64,000 bases of DNA from Muribaculaceae bacterium (GTDB taxonomy: Bacteria; Bacteroidota; Bacteroidia; Bacteroidales; Muribaculaceae): assembly GCA_029058745.1 (NCBI GenBank), contig JAIDXM010000020.1:1-64000 (forward strand), read 5' to 3'. Below, one piece after another: positions 17,150 through 27,109 of this stretch (position 1 is its first letter; each line of letters begins with the position of its first letter). The notes beneath the pieces are model-generated. The model did no database searches. It was not told the DNA's origin and saw nothing but the letters and a program-made list of their open reading frames with translations. Made by a program: the position numbers and the translations under genes.

Positions 17150-17668
17150 TTATGCGAATGTTTTGGAAAATATCAACAGGTCATGGTATGTGTCGGCCCG
17201 GCATGTCCATTGTGAGACGGAGGCTTCTTTTGAGAATCCACATTTGATAAAAAGTTTTTCAGAGGCTATATTCCCATCCTCGATATGTGCCCATATTTTG
17301 TGAAGATTCAAGACGTTGCGAGCATAGTCGGAGAGGGCGTTCAGAGCCTCCTCGGCATATCCTTGTTTCCTGAATTCCCGTAAGATATATATTCCAGCGA
17401 ACCCTCTGTGGTGAACGGCGGATATGTCATAGATGTCGGCGATTCCCAATTGTTTTCCGTTGCGGCAATCGCAGACAATAAGCCGCAATTGCCTTGCTGA
17501 AAAAGGGTCGGCATCGTAGCCCAGGGCATAGTCGCGTAGCAACTTACGGGAAATCGGGGCGATATTATCGCCATATTTCCAGGCATCAGGATCATTCTCA
17601 ACGTCAAACATGAAATCTGCATCGGCAGGTTCCACAGCTCTAAGTGTTATTCTGTAGTGGGGCTCCAT
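17150..17668 (-). CDS. GNAT family N-acetyltransferase (RimJ/RimL-like)
   Basis: 172 residues from the ATG at 17668 (MEPHYRITLRAVEPAD), 28 bases after recR; the longer frame to 17785 would overlap recR and is rejected. The GNAT fold is marked by ITLRAVEPADADFMFDVEND, the acetyl-CoA loop region IYILREFRKQGYAEEAL and the ending HKIWAHIEDGNIASEKLFIK. The pattern is close to enzymes that acetylate N-termini of ribosomal proteins, antibiotics or amines; the substrate is unknown. Likely cotranscribed with recR. Confidence 0.88.
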   Translation of the reverse strand: MEPHYRITLRAVEPADADFMFDVENDPDAWKYGDNIAPISRKLLRDYALGYDADPFSARQLRLIVCDCRNGKQLGIADIYDISAVHHRGFAGIYILREFRKQGYAEEALNALSDYARNVLNLHKIWAHIEDGNIASEKLFIKCGFSKEASVSQWTCRADTYHDLLIFSKTFA

Positions 17669-17696
17669 ACGACATCGTTCTATGATTGGGCAATCG

Positions 17697-18326
17697 TTAT
17701 TTATTATGTTGGAATGTGTCGGCAAAAAGCACACGATTCTGTATTGATTTTCCGAGAGTGAGCTCATCTGTATATTCGAGTTCATTCCCGATGCTCAGTC
17801 CGCGTGCAAGCATAGTCACTCTGACCGGAAGGTCGGAAAGTTTTCTGAAAATATAGAAATTGGTGGTGTCTCCTTCCATCGTAGGGCTGAGCGCGAGAAT
17901 AACCTCCCGAAGGTTTTCGTCGGAGACTCTCTTGACAAGACTGTCAATCTCAAGGTCAGCGGGGCTGACTCCGTCGAGAGGGGAAATCACTCCCCCAAGG
18001 ACATGATACAGACCGGAATGTTGGCGTGTTGATTCGATTGTAATCACATCCTTGACATTCTCCACGACACACACGGTTGATGAATCACGTCTGGAGTCAT
18101 TGCAGATGGGGCATATCGCCTCTTCGCTGATATTGTGGCACCGTTGGCAATAACAGATATTTTTGCGCATCTCTATGATGGATTCACCAAGTGCTATAGC
18201 TTCATTTTCATCTCTACGAAGCATATGCAGCGCAAGGCGAAGGGCTGTCTTTCTTCCGATGCCCGGCAACTTTGAGAGTTCATTGACAGCGTTTTCAAGA
18301 AGTGAAGAGTTAAAAGACTGAATCAT
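17697..18326 (-). CDS. recR: Recombination mediator protein RecR
   Basis: 209 residues. Works with RecF/RecO to load RecA at single-strand gaps. Order of parts: helix-hairpin-helix [19 protein letters not shown]4 zinc finger [20 protein letters not shown], Toprim domain starting [11 protein letters not shown] and holding [18 protein letters not shown], and a C-terminal Walker-like segment. The N-terminus length before LPGIG is normal, so the first ATG is right. A full consensus promoter sits immediately upstream and predicts a near-leaderless transcript. Confidence 0.95.
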   Translation of the reverse strand: MIQSFNSSLLENAVNELSKLPGIGRKTALRLALHMLRRDENEAIALGESIIEMRKNICYCQRCHNISEEAICPICNDSRRDSSTVCVVENVKDVITIESTRQHSGLYHVLGGVISPLDGVSPADLEIDSLVKRVSDENLREVILALSPTMEGDTTNFYIFRKLSDLPVRVTMLARGLSIGNELEYTDELTLGKSIQNRVLFADTFQHNK

Positions 18327-18330
18327 GTCA

Positions 18331-18361
18331 CAAAGTTACAAAATCATTTTCAACAAGCAAA
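18331..18361 (-). promoter_or_regulatory. recR promoter (TTTG-N19-TAACTTTG) abutting the start codon
   Basis: On the reverse strand the -33 TTTG (18358-18361) and -7 TAACTTTG (18331-18338) are separated by 19 bases, a full match to the Bacteroidota primary sigma consensus. The recR ATG starts five bases after the -7 box, so transcription should begin on or next to the start codon. Confidence 0.75.
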
Positions 18362-18441
18362 GCGTATGGAAATATAAGAGTGCGTTGCCGTCTTGGATAT
18401 TCAAAGGCCAAAGGATGGCGGTTGAAAAATGCGGTTGAATG

Positions 18442-18473
18442 TTTGGATATGATGTAAAATAGAATTAGATTTG
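18442..18473 (+). promoter_or_regulatory. ruvA-sprA promoter (TTTG-N20-TAGATTTG)
   Basis: TTTG at 18442-18445 and TAGATTTG at 18466-18473, 20 bases apart, match the Bacteroidota primary promoter. The predicted leader to the ruvA ATG at 18493 is about 15 bases. As sprA overlaps ruvA, this promoter probably drives both. Confidence 0.75.
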
Positions 18474-18492
18474 CATAAAATCGTGAAACAGT

Positions 18493-19083
18493 ATGATAGA
18501 CTATATAAGAGGAGAAATTGCGGAGTTGACACCAACATCGGCGGTTATAGATTGTACGGGGGTTGGTTATGAACTGAACATATCGTTGATGGATTATGCT
18601 GAACTGAACGGCGGAGCCGGTGTCGGCATTGTCAAGCTATTTGTGCATGAGGCAATCCGGGAGGATGCCCATATCCTCTATGGGTTCCTGACAAAGAGAA
18701 ACCGCGAGCTTTTCCGTCTGTTGATTGGCGTGAGTGGCGTGGGTCCCAATACGGCACGTCTGATACAGTCGTCTCTTACGGCAGACCAGTTGGAATCGGC
18801 CATCGCCACAGGGCAGGATGCCGCGTTAAAAGCGGTGAAGGGCATAGGCGGGAAAACGGCACAGCGCATCATAGTGGATTTGCGCGATAAAATAAAAGCA
18901 GATCCAAGTGCGTTATTTTCAAGTGCGCCAGTGGCCGGAGAAGCATACGAAGATTCTGTCGCGGCTCTTGTCATGCTTGGCTTTACGGCCATGCAAAGCC
19001 AGAAGGTCTTAAAGAAGATTTTCGCAGCAGATCCGACGCTGAGCACAGAGAAAGCCATAAAACAGGCTCTCACGATGCTCTGA
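18493..19083 (+). CDS. ruvA: Holliday junction branch migration protein RuvA
   Basis: 196 residues. Binds four-way junctions as a tetramer and loads the RuvB motor. OB-fold domain 1-62 ([12 protein letters not shown] opening), two helix-hairpin-helix motifs ([10 protein letters not shown] and [19 protein letters not shown]), a flexible linker near 135-150, and a RuvB-binding domain III at the C-terminus ([19 protein letters not shown]). The stop codon overlaps the sprA start by one base (TGATG), which implies translational coupling. Confidence 0.95.
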   Translation: MIDYIRGEIAELTPTSAVIDCTGVGYELNISLMDYAELNGGAGVGIVKLFVHEAIREDAHILYGFLTKRNRELFRLLIGVSGVGPNTARLIQSSLTADQLESAIATGQDAALKAVKGIGGKTAQRIIVDLRDKIKADPSALFSSAPVAGEAYEDSVAALVMLGFTAMQSQKVLKKIFAADPTLSTEKAIKQALTML

Positions 19084-22000
19084 TGATATCCCGGAAACGA
19101 TTTACCCGACATATGGCAAGGTTGGCGACAGTGCCTGTTATGGCACTGGCCGCTTCGTTGTTGTCTGTAGGACAATATAAGAAATCGGAACTGCCGCCAC
19201 CGCCACCGCCATCATCCGGATATGCAGCGGAATCCTCCATTCCCGACAGTGTAATCCTGCCGTCGCCGGTGCAGACTACATTGCCGAGGAATTATGCAGA
19301 GTATGTGGATCGTGAATATGTTGCGGACCTCAAGACTCCATCAAATATAAAGACGGAACTTGTATTCGACCCAACAACGGGAATGTATGTGATAAGCACC
19401 AGACTTGGAAACCGTGATTTGGTGGTGCCGTACCTTCTCTCTCCTCAGGAATACAACGAGATGGCTACTCGCCGGGAAATGCTCGGCTATTTCAGGCAGA
19501 GAAATGCCGAAGGGTTTGAGAACAAGGAGAAGCAGAATTTCAATCTTTTCGACATGAATTTCGCTCTTGGCCCTCTTGAGAAGGTATTCGGCCCCGGAGG
19601 AGTGAGACTCACCACACAAGGCTCCATACAGGTTTCGATGGGAATCAAGAGCAATAAGACAGACAATCCTGCATTGCCGCTAAGGTCGCGCCGAAAGACA
19701 TTCTTCAATTTCGACCAGAAGATACAAGCCAATATCGCAGCATCCGTAGGCGACAAGCTGAAGTTCAACATGTCGTATAACACAGACGCCACCTTTGATT
19801 TTGATTCAAAAAACCTCAAGCTCAACTATGAAGGGAAGGAAGACGAAATCATAAAAAGTATAGAGGCCGGAAATGTGAGCATGACCACAGGTTCGAGTCT
19901 CATGCGCGGAGGAACGGCTTTGTTCGGAATCAAATCAAAACTCCAGTTCGGTAAACTCACGCTTACCGGTCTGATTAGCCAGCAGAACAGTGAGTCAAAG
20001 ACCGTCAACACTCAGGGGGGAGTGCAGACCACTTCTTTTGCCTTAAAGGCAGACGACTACGATGCGAACAGACACTTCTTTCTCGCTCAGTATTTCTATG
20101 ACAATTATGATACATTCGCGTCCAAGCTTCCACATGTGTCGTCAGGAGTGACAATAACGAGGGTCGAGGTATGGGTCACGAATAAGAATGGCAATTATGA
20201 TGAGAGCCGCAATTTCGTAGGGTTTATGGATCTCGGGGAGTCAACGAGACTTGCCAACGACTATTGGATACCCGACCATAGTTATGCGGTGCCTTCTAAC
20301 CAAAGCAACAACCTGCTTGAGGTGTTGAAGACAGAATATCCGGAGGCAAGGAATATCAGCCAGGTGACACAAGCGCTCGAACCTCTACAGGCGTATGGAA
20401 TCACGGGGGGACGGGATTATGAGAAAGTGGAGAGTGCGCGTCTTCTACAGTCGAGTGAATACACGTTGAATCCTACCCTCGGATATATATCTTTGCGTTC
20501 GGCATTGAATACGGATGAGGTGCTTGCCGTGGCATATGAATACACTTATCAGGGAAAGGTGTATCAGGTGGGCGAGTTCTCCAATGATGTCACTACCACG
20601 TCTCAGAGTCTGTATCTCAAGATGTTGCGAGGCACCACCATCTCACCGCATCTCCCCATGTGGCGGCTTATGATGAAGAACGTGTATTCTCTTGGCGCTT
20701 ATCAGTTGCAGAAAAAGAATTTCAAGCTTAATATAAAGTATCTGAGCGACACTACTGGCATAGAAATCAATTATCTGCCAGTGGGAGACATTTCAAATCA
20801 GCCGTTGTTGCAGGTGATGAATCTCGATAGGCTTGACTCCAATCAGGAGTCAAATCCCGACGGTTTTTTCGATTATGTAGAAGGATATACCGTGCAACCG
20901 TCCAACGGCAAGATTATCTTTCCGGTGGCGGAGCCGTTCGGCAGTCATCTGGAGCGAAAAATCGGCAATCCGGCGATTGCCGCCCAATACGTCTATAAGG
21001 AACTGTATGACTCCACTCTTGTGGTGGCAAGGCAGTTTGCAGATAAGAATAAATTCTCACTTACCGGAGAGTATCAGGCTTCGAGCGGCGCGACAATAAG
21101 ACTGAACGCCATGAATGTGCCTCGGGGTTCTGTGGTTGTTATGGCCGGAGGTGTGGTGCTTACTGAAAACAGCGATTATACTGTCGATTACAGCATGGGC
21201 ATAGTCACCATCACAAATCAGAGCATCATAGACTCCGGAACCAACGTCAGTGTCACCCTGGAAAACCAGTCGCTTTTCAGTATGCAGAGAAAGACATTGC
21301 TCGGACTTGACGCCCAATACAGGTTCAATAAGGATCTTACGGTGGGAGGCACAGTCATGAATTTCTCTGAGAAAGCCCTCACCGAGAAGGTGAATATCGG
21401 GGATGAGGTAATCAACAACACGATGTGGGGACTTAATCTGAATTATAATAAAGAATTCATGTGGCTTACGAATCTGCTGAACAAGGTTCCCACAATCAAT
21501 GCCACCGCACCCTCCTCTTTGCGGCTGAATGCAGAATTCGCCCAGCTTGTGCCCCATTCGCAGAAATCCGGCACAACCAAAGGGTCGTCATATATTGACG
21601 ACTTTGAAAGCACCCAGACCGGAGTTGACCTTCGCAATCCATATTCATGGACACTCGCATCCACCCCTTACGACAATGGAGCCGACGCTCTGTTCCCAGA
21701 GGCTGCGTTGTCAGACAATGTCGATTACGGGAAGAACAGGGCTCTCCTTGCATGGAACTATATCGACAGGATGTGGACACAGAAAAACTCATCGATGCTT
21801 CCCGGCTATCTCCGCAATGACTTGAAGCAGCTTTCAAATCCGTATGTAAGGGAGGTGCTCGTCAGGGAGATTTATCCAGGACGAGACGATGTGTATGGAG
21901 AGTCTGATTACATACAGACGCTCAACCTTTCATTCTATCCTAAGGAGCGTGGCCCTTATAACCTTGACTCCGAGAGAATCGATGACAATGGGAATCTTTT

Positions 22001-25000
22001 ATTTCCGGAGAAAAGATGGGGAGGTATAATGAGGAAGATGGACAATACCAACTTCGAGAGTTCAAACGTGGAATATATACAGTTCTGGATGCTCGACCCT
22101 TTCCTTGATACAGAAAATCCGAACACGGAAGGAGGAGACCTTTATTTCAATTTCGGAGAAATCAGCGAGGATATTCTAAAGGATGGAAAGAAAAGCTATG
22201 AGAATGGTATCCCGATTGACGGAGACAACCGCTTCATGGCAGAGACAAACTGGGGACGGGTGTCAACACAGAATTCATTGACATATGCTTTTGAGAATGC
22301 CGCTAATGCCCGTCCTATGCAGGATGTCGGTCTTGATGGTCTTCCTAACGATGACGAATACACTTTCAGTTCATATTCAAATTATCTGAACGAGCTCAGG
22401 ATGAGGTTGCCGGCCTCCACGATAGCCGAGATGGAGGAATCGCCATTCTCTGCCATGAACGACCCTGCGGGAGATAATTATCATTTCTATCGCAGTGACT
22501 ATTACGACCGTACACAAGCCTCTATTCTTGACAGGTATAAGCATTACAATGGAGTGGAGGGGAACTCGCTTGCTCCTGAGCAAAGCGACAATCCTTACTA
22601 TCAGTCGTCGCGAAGTGTGCCTGATGTGGAAGACATCAACCAGGATAACACACTCAACGAGTATGAGAGGTATTTCCAATATAAGGTTTCCATCCGGCCA
22701 GAAGATCTTGTGGTAGGAAAGAATTATGTGACCGACAAGCGCGAGACCGTAGTCCCGACAAGAGAAGGACCTGCCACCACTGTCTGGTATCAGTTCAAGA
22801 TACCCCTTTCGCAACCGGACAAGGTTGTGGGAGGAATTTCAGATTTCTCGACAATCAGGTTTGCCCGAATCTTCATGACAGGATTCAAGGAGGTGACACA
22901 TCTCCGTTTTGCATCTCTTGAACTTGTCAGGGGAGAGTGGCGAGACTATAAGTTCAATCTCAACAGCCGAAATGATTCTCCCGCTGAGGGAGAACTCGAC
23001 ATGTCGATAGTGAATATCGAGGAGAACAACGGGCGTAAGCCTGTCAACTATGTCCTGCCTCCGGATGTGACACGAATCCAGGACCCGGGACAAATGCAGG
23101 CCACCCAACTAAACGAACAGTCGTTGCAGATGAAGGTGACCGGACTGCAGCCCGGCGACGCAAGGGGGGCATACAAGAACACACAGCTTGACCTGAGAAT
23201 CTACCGGCGGATGCAGATGTGGGTTCATGCGGAGGCTAATATCGACGACCCCACGAATCTTAAAAACGGAGACCTCGCCATATTCGTCCGGCTCGGTTCT
23301 GATGTCAAGAACAATTATTACGAATATGAGATACCTCTTGAACTGACCCCTGAGGGAAGCTACAACAATTTTCAGACACTCGACCGTCAGATTGTGTGGC
23401 CGATTTCTAATTTCCTCAATGTGCCGTTTGATTTGTTCACATCTGTCAAGACATCCCGCAACCATGACCGCAGCGCCAACGTAGAAGGGGTGGGATATAA
23501 CGTGTATTATTCGATGCATGACCCGGACAATCGTCAGAACACTGTAGGAGTTCTCGGGAATCCGAGTCTGAGTGATGTGCGTGTGATGTTGATTGGTATC
23601 CGCAACAAGTCAAATTCAGTGAAGAACGGTACCATCTGGGTGAATGAACTCAGGGTTACAGACTTTAATGAAGACGGCGGATGGGCCGCTAATGTGAATG
23701 CCAACCTTGCTATGAGCGACGTGGCGATGTTCAATTTCGGAATGCATAAGGAGACTGCCGGATTCGGAGGTGTTGACCAGGGCCTTTCAAGCCGTCGTCT
23801 GGATGATTATGAACAATATAATTTTGCTGTACAAGGAGATGTGGGTAAGGTTTTGCCTGAGAAGGCAAAACTCAGTGCTCCTATATATTATTCGAGGTCA
23901 TCCGAGAAGACAACCCCTAAGTATAACCCACTTGACCAGGACATACTTCTTAAGGATGCCTTGAAGGCCGCCACCACAAAAAATGAGAAGGATTCGATTC
24001 GCGATTTCTCGGTGACACGCACCACTGTGGAGAGTTTCTCAATATCAAACCTGAGATTCAATGTCCAGAGTAAGAATCCGATGCCTTGGGATCCCGCCAA
24101 TTTCCAGGTGTCGTTCTCATTCAACCGCCAGAAGTTCAATGACCCGAATACGGAGTACCAGCACACGAACGATTACAGGGGTTCGTTCCAATATACCTAC
24201 ACACCCTATGTCAAACCGATAAAGCCGTTCTCCTCTCTCAAAGGAAAGGGGAAAACTGCCAGATTTTTCAAGGATTGGGGAATCAACTGGATGTTCAACA
24301 GCCTTACGTTCTACACCAATATAAGCAGGTATTACTACGAGGAGCAGACTCGAAGCCAGATGGATGTGGATTTCCAGTTGCCGGTTCAGGTGAGCAAGAA
24401 TTTTCTTTGGGACCGTCAGCTTAACCTCACCTGGAATATTATCCAGTCGCTCAGTCTCACATTCGCGAGCAATACCACAGCGCGGATTGAGGAGACTGTC
24501 GGGGCTGTCAACAGGCGTCTGTTCCCCGATAAATATCGCGATTGGAGAGACACCGTGTGGTCTTCGATAAAAGGACTTGGGACACCTTGGAACTACAACC
24601 AGACATTTACCGGCACATACCGTGCCCCATTCAATAAAATCGGGGCTCTTGACTATCTGTCCGGGTCTGTGAGTTATTCATCCACCTACCGTTGGGACAA
24701 GGGAGCCACCGTTGACGACGTATATCTTGGCAACTCCATCCAGAATCAATCTACCTGGAACGCTGACGCGAGACTGAACTTCGAGACATTGTATAACAAG
24801 TCGAAATATCTTCAGGCTATTAACAAGAGGTTTGCCAAGACCAATCGTAAGAATGCCGCTCAAAACGGAAATCAGAGAAGCAACGTAAAGCGATTCGAGA
24901 GGGCTGTGAAACTGACAGCCGACACATCGACTGTCGTAAAGCATAATCTGAAAACCAAGAAAGTGAGAATAGTGGCCACAAAAGAGGGGAAGCCTTTTAA

Positions 25001-26540
25001 AATAGAGACGAAAGTGATAGATGACAATTCTATCGCGATTCTCACCAAAGGCACCGACAATATTAAGATTGTGGTTAGGGAAGATATGACGCGCTCTAAG
25101 AAATCGATTGTGAGTGAGGCATCGGAATACGCTTTGCGTTTCCTTATGATGCCGCGCAATCTTTCTTTCAGGTGGAGAAGCTCACACTCGCTCAATCTTC
25201 CGCAATTCTCCCCGAATGTCGGAGACATCTTCGGGCAGAGCACCAGGTACGGCCCGATGGCTCCCGGACTTGATTTCGCTTTCGGATTTTTCGACGAGGG
25301 GTATGTTGACAAGGCTCTTGACAGGGGTTGGCTTCTGACTTCCGATGAGATGACATCTCCTGCAATCTGGAACCAGGGCAAGGAATTCAATTTTGAACTG
25401 ACTCTTGAGCCTTTGACAGGGCTGAAGGTGGTGCTTACAAGTAATCTTACAGACAATCGAACGCGACAGATACAGTTCATGTTCTCCGGAATGCCGACGG
25501 CTATGAGCGGGTCATATACACGCACGCATGTGGCATTGGCAAGCGCATTGAAGAAATCAAAGGCGGAGGACGGCTATTATTCTGCGGCATTCGCCAAATT
25601 CCTTGATTACATCCCGGTTGTGGCATCCCGCATTGAGCAGGGCTATCAGGGAGTGTCATATCCCGCCACCGGGTTTCTGGAGGATTCTCCGCTCGGCGGA
25701 ACTCCTTACAATCCGGCTGTGGGGGGAGTCAGCAGGACGAGCCCGGATGTTCTCATCCCGGCCTTTATCGCAGCCTATAGCGGATACAGCCCTGACAGGG
25801 TTGGACTTGACCATTTTCCTGGACTTGGGGCAATGCGTCCGAATTGGAGGGTGACTTACGACGGTCTGTTGCAGATAGGCAAGATGGAGAAGCTCTTCAA
25901 GGCATTTACTCTCAGCCATGCATATCAATGCACATATTCTGTCGGGAGCTATTCAAGTTATCTTAATTGGATTGGCGTGAACGGGGATATGGGATTTATG
26001 CTTGACGAGATGACCCGTCAGCCGATTCCCTCATCTCCATACAATATATCATCTGTGGCGATAACAGAGAAATTCGCTCCGCTGATTGGAGTGAACATGA
26101 CCTTCAAGAATGACCTTTCAGTCAATGCTGAATATAGGGATTCACGCACGTTGAATCTCAATTCATCCGCAGGTCAGGTTGTAGAGACCACCAGTAAGCA
26201 GATTTCTGTCGGAGCCGGAATGAAGATTGCCAACTTCAACAGAATCATAAAATTCGGCAGTTCCCAAGGGGGAGCCACCAACGACCTGTCGGTGAATCTT
26301 GATTTCGCGTTCAGTAACAATCAGTCGCTTATAAGACGAATCGAGACCGCCTACACGCAGGCCACACAGGGCACACAGACGTTTTCCGTGAATTTCATGG
26401 CGAGCTATCAGATGAGCCGGAAGGTGACAATCTCGGCATTCTTCGACCATCAGGTCAATACGCCGCTTGTCTCCAACGCTGCCTATCCGACATCCAATTC
26501 CAATTATGGAATCGCCTTCAATATTTCCCTTGCGCGTTGA
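19083..26540 (+). CDS. sprA: SprA, outer-membrane translocon of the type IX secretion system
   Basis: 2485 residues, the usual giant size of SprA (Sov in Porphyromonas). It forms the 36-stranded barrel through which T9SS cargo crosses the outer membrane. N-terminus: basic stretch, hydrophobic segment (VPVMALAASLLSVGQ) as signal peptide, then a proline run PPPPPPSS. Most of the protein alternates short beta strands with aromatic ends (for example YIQFWMLDPFLD, FNLDMNF-type blocks, MWVHAEANIDD), and SprA-like blocks such as DDFESTQTGVDLRNPYSWTL are recognisable. Adjacent ruvA is a common neighbour in this phylum. No other T9SS gene lies in this window. ORFs on the opposite strand are shadows. 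Confidence 0.95.
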   Translation: MISRKRFTRHMARLATVPVMALAASLLSVGQYKKSELPPPPPPSSGYAAESSIPDSVILPSPVQTTLPRNYAEYVDREYVADLKTPSNIKTELVFDPTTGMYVISTRLGNRDLVVPYLLSPQEYNEMATRREMLGYFRQRNAEGFENKEKQNFNLFDMNFALGPLEKVFGPGGVRLTTQGSIQVSMGIKSNKTDNPALPLRSRRKTFFNFDQKIQANIAASVGDKLKFNMSYNTDATFDFDSKNLKLNYEGKEDEIIKSIEAGNVSMTTGSSLMRGGTALFGIKSKLQFGKLTLTGLISQQNSESKTVNTQGGVQTTSFALKADDYDANRHFFLAQYFYDNYDTFASKLPHVSSGVTITRVEVWVTNKNGNYDESRNFVGFMDLGESTRLANDYWIPDHSYAVPSNQSNNLLEVLKTEYPEARNISQVTQALEPLQAYGITGGRDYEKVESARLLQSSEYTLNPTLGYISLRSALNTDEVLAVAYEYTYQGKVYQVGEFSNDVTTTSQSLYLKMLRGTTISPHLPMWRLMMKNVYSLGAYQLQKKNFKLNIKYLSDTTGIEINYLPVGDISNQPLLQVMNLDRLDSNQESNPDGFFDYVEGYTVQPSNGKIIFPVAEPFGSHLERKIGNPAIAAQYVYKELYDSTLVVARQFADKNKFSLTGEYQASSGATIRLNAMNVPRGSVVVMAGGVVLTENSDYTVDYSMGIVTITNQSIIDSGTNVSVTLENQSLFSMQRKTLLGLDAQYRFNKDLTVGGTVMNFSEKALTEKVNIGDEVINNTMWGLNLNYNKEFMWLTNLLNKVPTINATAPSSLRLNAEFAQLVPHSQKSGTTKGSSYIDDFESTQTGVDLRNPYSWTLASTPYDNGADALFPEAALSDNVDYGKNRALLAWNYIDRMWTQKNSSMLPGYLRNDLKQLSNPYVREVLVREIYPGRDDVYGESDYIQTLNLSFYPKERGPYNLDSERIDDNGNLLFPEKRWGGIMRKMDNTNFESSNVEYIQFWMLDPFLDTENPNTEGGDLYFNFGEISEDILKDGKKSYENGIPIDGDNRFMAETNWGRVSTQNSLTYAFENAANARPMQDVGLDGLPNDDEYTFSSYSNYLNELRMRLPASTIAEMEESPFSAMNDPAGDNYHFYRSDYYDRTQASILDRYKHYNGVEGNSLAPEQSDNPYYQSSRSVPDVEDINQDNTLNEYERYFQYKVSIRPEDLVVGKNYVTDKRETVVPTREGPATTVWYQFKIPLSQPDKVVGGISDFSTIRFARIFMTGFKEVTHLRFASLELVRGEWRDYKFNLNSRNDSPAEGELDMSIVNIEENNGRKPVNYVLPPDVTRIQDPGQMQATQLNEQSLQMKVTGLQPGDARGAYKNTQLDLRIYRRMQMWVHAEANIDDPTNLKNGDLAIFVRLGSDVKNNYYEYEIPLELTPEGSYNNFQTLDRQIVWPISNFLNVPFDLFTSVKTSRNHDRSANVEGVGYNVYYSMHDPDNRQNTVGVLGNPSLSDVRVMLIGIRNKSNSVKNGTIWVNELRVTDFNEDGGWAANVNANLAMSDVAMFNFGMHKETAGFGGVDQGLSSRRLDDYEQYNFAVQGDVGKVLPEKAKLSAPIYYSRSSEKTTPKYNPLDQDILLKDALKAATTKNEKDSIRDFSVTRTTVESFSISNLRFNVQSKNPMPWDPANFQVSFSFNRQKFNDPNTEYQHTNDYRGSFQYTYTPYVKPIKPFSSLKGKGKTARFFKDWGINWMFNSLTFYTNISRYYYEEQTRSQMDVDFQLPVQVSKNFLWDRQLNLTWNIIQSLSLTFASNTTARIEETVGAVNRRLFPDKYRDWRDTVWSSIKGLGTPWNYNQTFTGTYRAPFNKIGALDYLSGSVSYSSTYRWDKGATVDDVYLGNSIQNQSTWNADARLNFETLYNKSKYLQAINKRFAKTNRKNAAQNGNQRSNVKRFERAVKLTADTSTVVKHNLKTKKVRIVATKEGKPFKIETKVIDDNSIAILTKGTDNIKIVVREDMTRSKKSIVSEASEYALRFLMMPRNLSFRWRSSHSLNLPQFSPNVGDIFGQSTRYGPMAPGLDFAFGFFDEGYVDKALDRGWLLTSDEMTSPAIWNQGKEFNFELTLEPLTGLKVVLTSNLTDNRTRQIQFMFSGMPTAMSGSYTRTHVALASALKKSKAEDGYYSAAFAKFLDYIPVVASRIEQGYQGVSYPATGFLEDSPLGGTPYNPAVGGVSRTSPDVLIPAFIAAYSGYSPDRVGLDHFPGLGAMRPNWRVTYDGLLQIGKMEKLFKAFTLSHAYQCTYSVGSYSSYLNWIGVNGDMGFMLDEMTRQPIPSSPYNISSVAITEKFAPLIGVNMTFKNDLSVNAEYRDSRTLNLNSSAGQVVETTSKQISVGAGMKIANFNRIIKFGSSQGGATNDLSVNLDFAFSNNQSLIRRIETAYTQATQGTQTFSVNFMASYQMSRKVTISAFFDHQVNTPLVSNAAYPTSNSNYGIAFNISLAR

Positions 26541-26558
26541 CGTGAACAAGTCAGGAAT

Positions 26559-26613
26559 ACAAAACGGCCTCCCATCCAAGAAGATAACTGGATGGGAGGC
26601 CGTTTTGTTTTTT
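26559..26613. terminator. Terminator after sprA, shared with the convergent gene
   Basis: ACAAAACGGCCTCCCATCCA and TGGATGGGAGGCCGTTTTGT form a perfect 20-bp stem around a 9-base loop, with a T run on the right and A-rich sequence on the left. It serves sprA and probably also the leftward gene ending at 26624. Confidence 0.92.
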
Positions 26614-26623
26614 CCTTTATGGG

Positions 26624-27109
26624 TTAGGAAAGTATGTCGGGAATCTCTGAGCCGGAAGGGACAATTTGTTTTAGAATCCCGAACCGGTCGATAATAAATG
26701 TGCGGCATCCGGTGGCGGTCTGGAAGTCTTCAAGCACATCGGAGGTTACATCTTCTTTGCCAAGAGACACGACATTGTCGGAGATTCTGTCTATTCTTGC
26801 AATTTCAGAAGCGATAGATTTGTCAGAATCGATGCAGACGCTCACAAATCGAGTGTCGGAAAAACTGTCAGACTCAGCTAACCGTGACAGCTTACTGTTG
26901 GCGATGCGAGAAGATGGGTCTTCTGCCGACCAGAAGTTGACAATAACCCGCTTGCCGTCGAGAGAACCAATGTTCTTTCCGGCTTCAGGCGAGAGGGAGA
27001 TGGAGGGAGCTTCGGAGCCTATTTCGAGAGAATGGCTGCCGGAAGGGATGGCAGAGGAGAGGAAAAATGTGGCAATAAAGAAAGATAAAGCTAAACTTTT
27101 AGATTTCAC
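26624..27109 (-). CDS. Exported thioredoxin-like (TlpA-type) protein without the active-site cysteines
   Basis: 161 residues with a signal peptide (about 1-25, hydrophobic LALSFFIATFFLSSA). IGSEAPSISLS and DGKRVIVNFWSAEDPSS are the TlpA/ResA-like opening. At the place of the WCxxC motif it has S-A-E-D-P-S-S: the first cysteine is D64 and the second S67. Only two cysteines remain, in FVSVCIDSD and ATGCRTF, neither in a CxxC. It therefore cannot act as a usual disulfide reductase; a binding or chaperone role, or reliance on the distant cysteines, is possible. The C-terminus GCRTFIIDRFGILKQIVPSG keeps the cis-proline-side strand but with R-T in place of the usual V-P or T-P. Lone gene downstream of a hairpin-repeat tract. 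Confidence 0.75.
   Translation of the reverse strand: MKSKSLALSFFIATFFLSSAIPSGSHSLEIGSEAPSISLSPEAGKNIGSLDGKRVIVNFWSAEDPSSRIANSKLSRLAESDSFSDTRFVSVCIDSDKSIASEIARIDRISDNVVSLGKEDVTSDVLEDFQTATGCRTFIIDRFGILKQIVPSGSEIPDILS

Noticed and set aside
21057-25525. Several long antisense ORFs within sprA (for example 21057-21557 and 24872-25525)
   Set aside because: Shadows of the sprA reading frame; no domain patterns, and sprA itself is continuous and family-typical.
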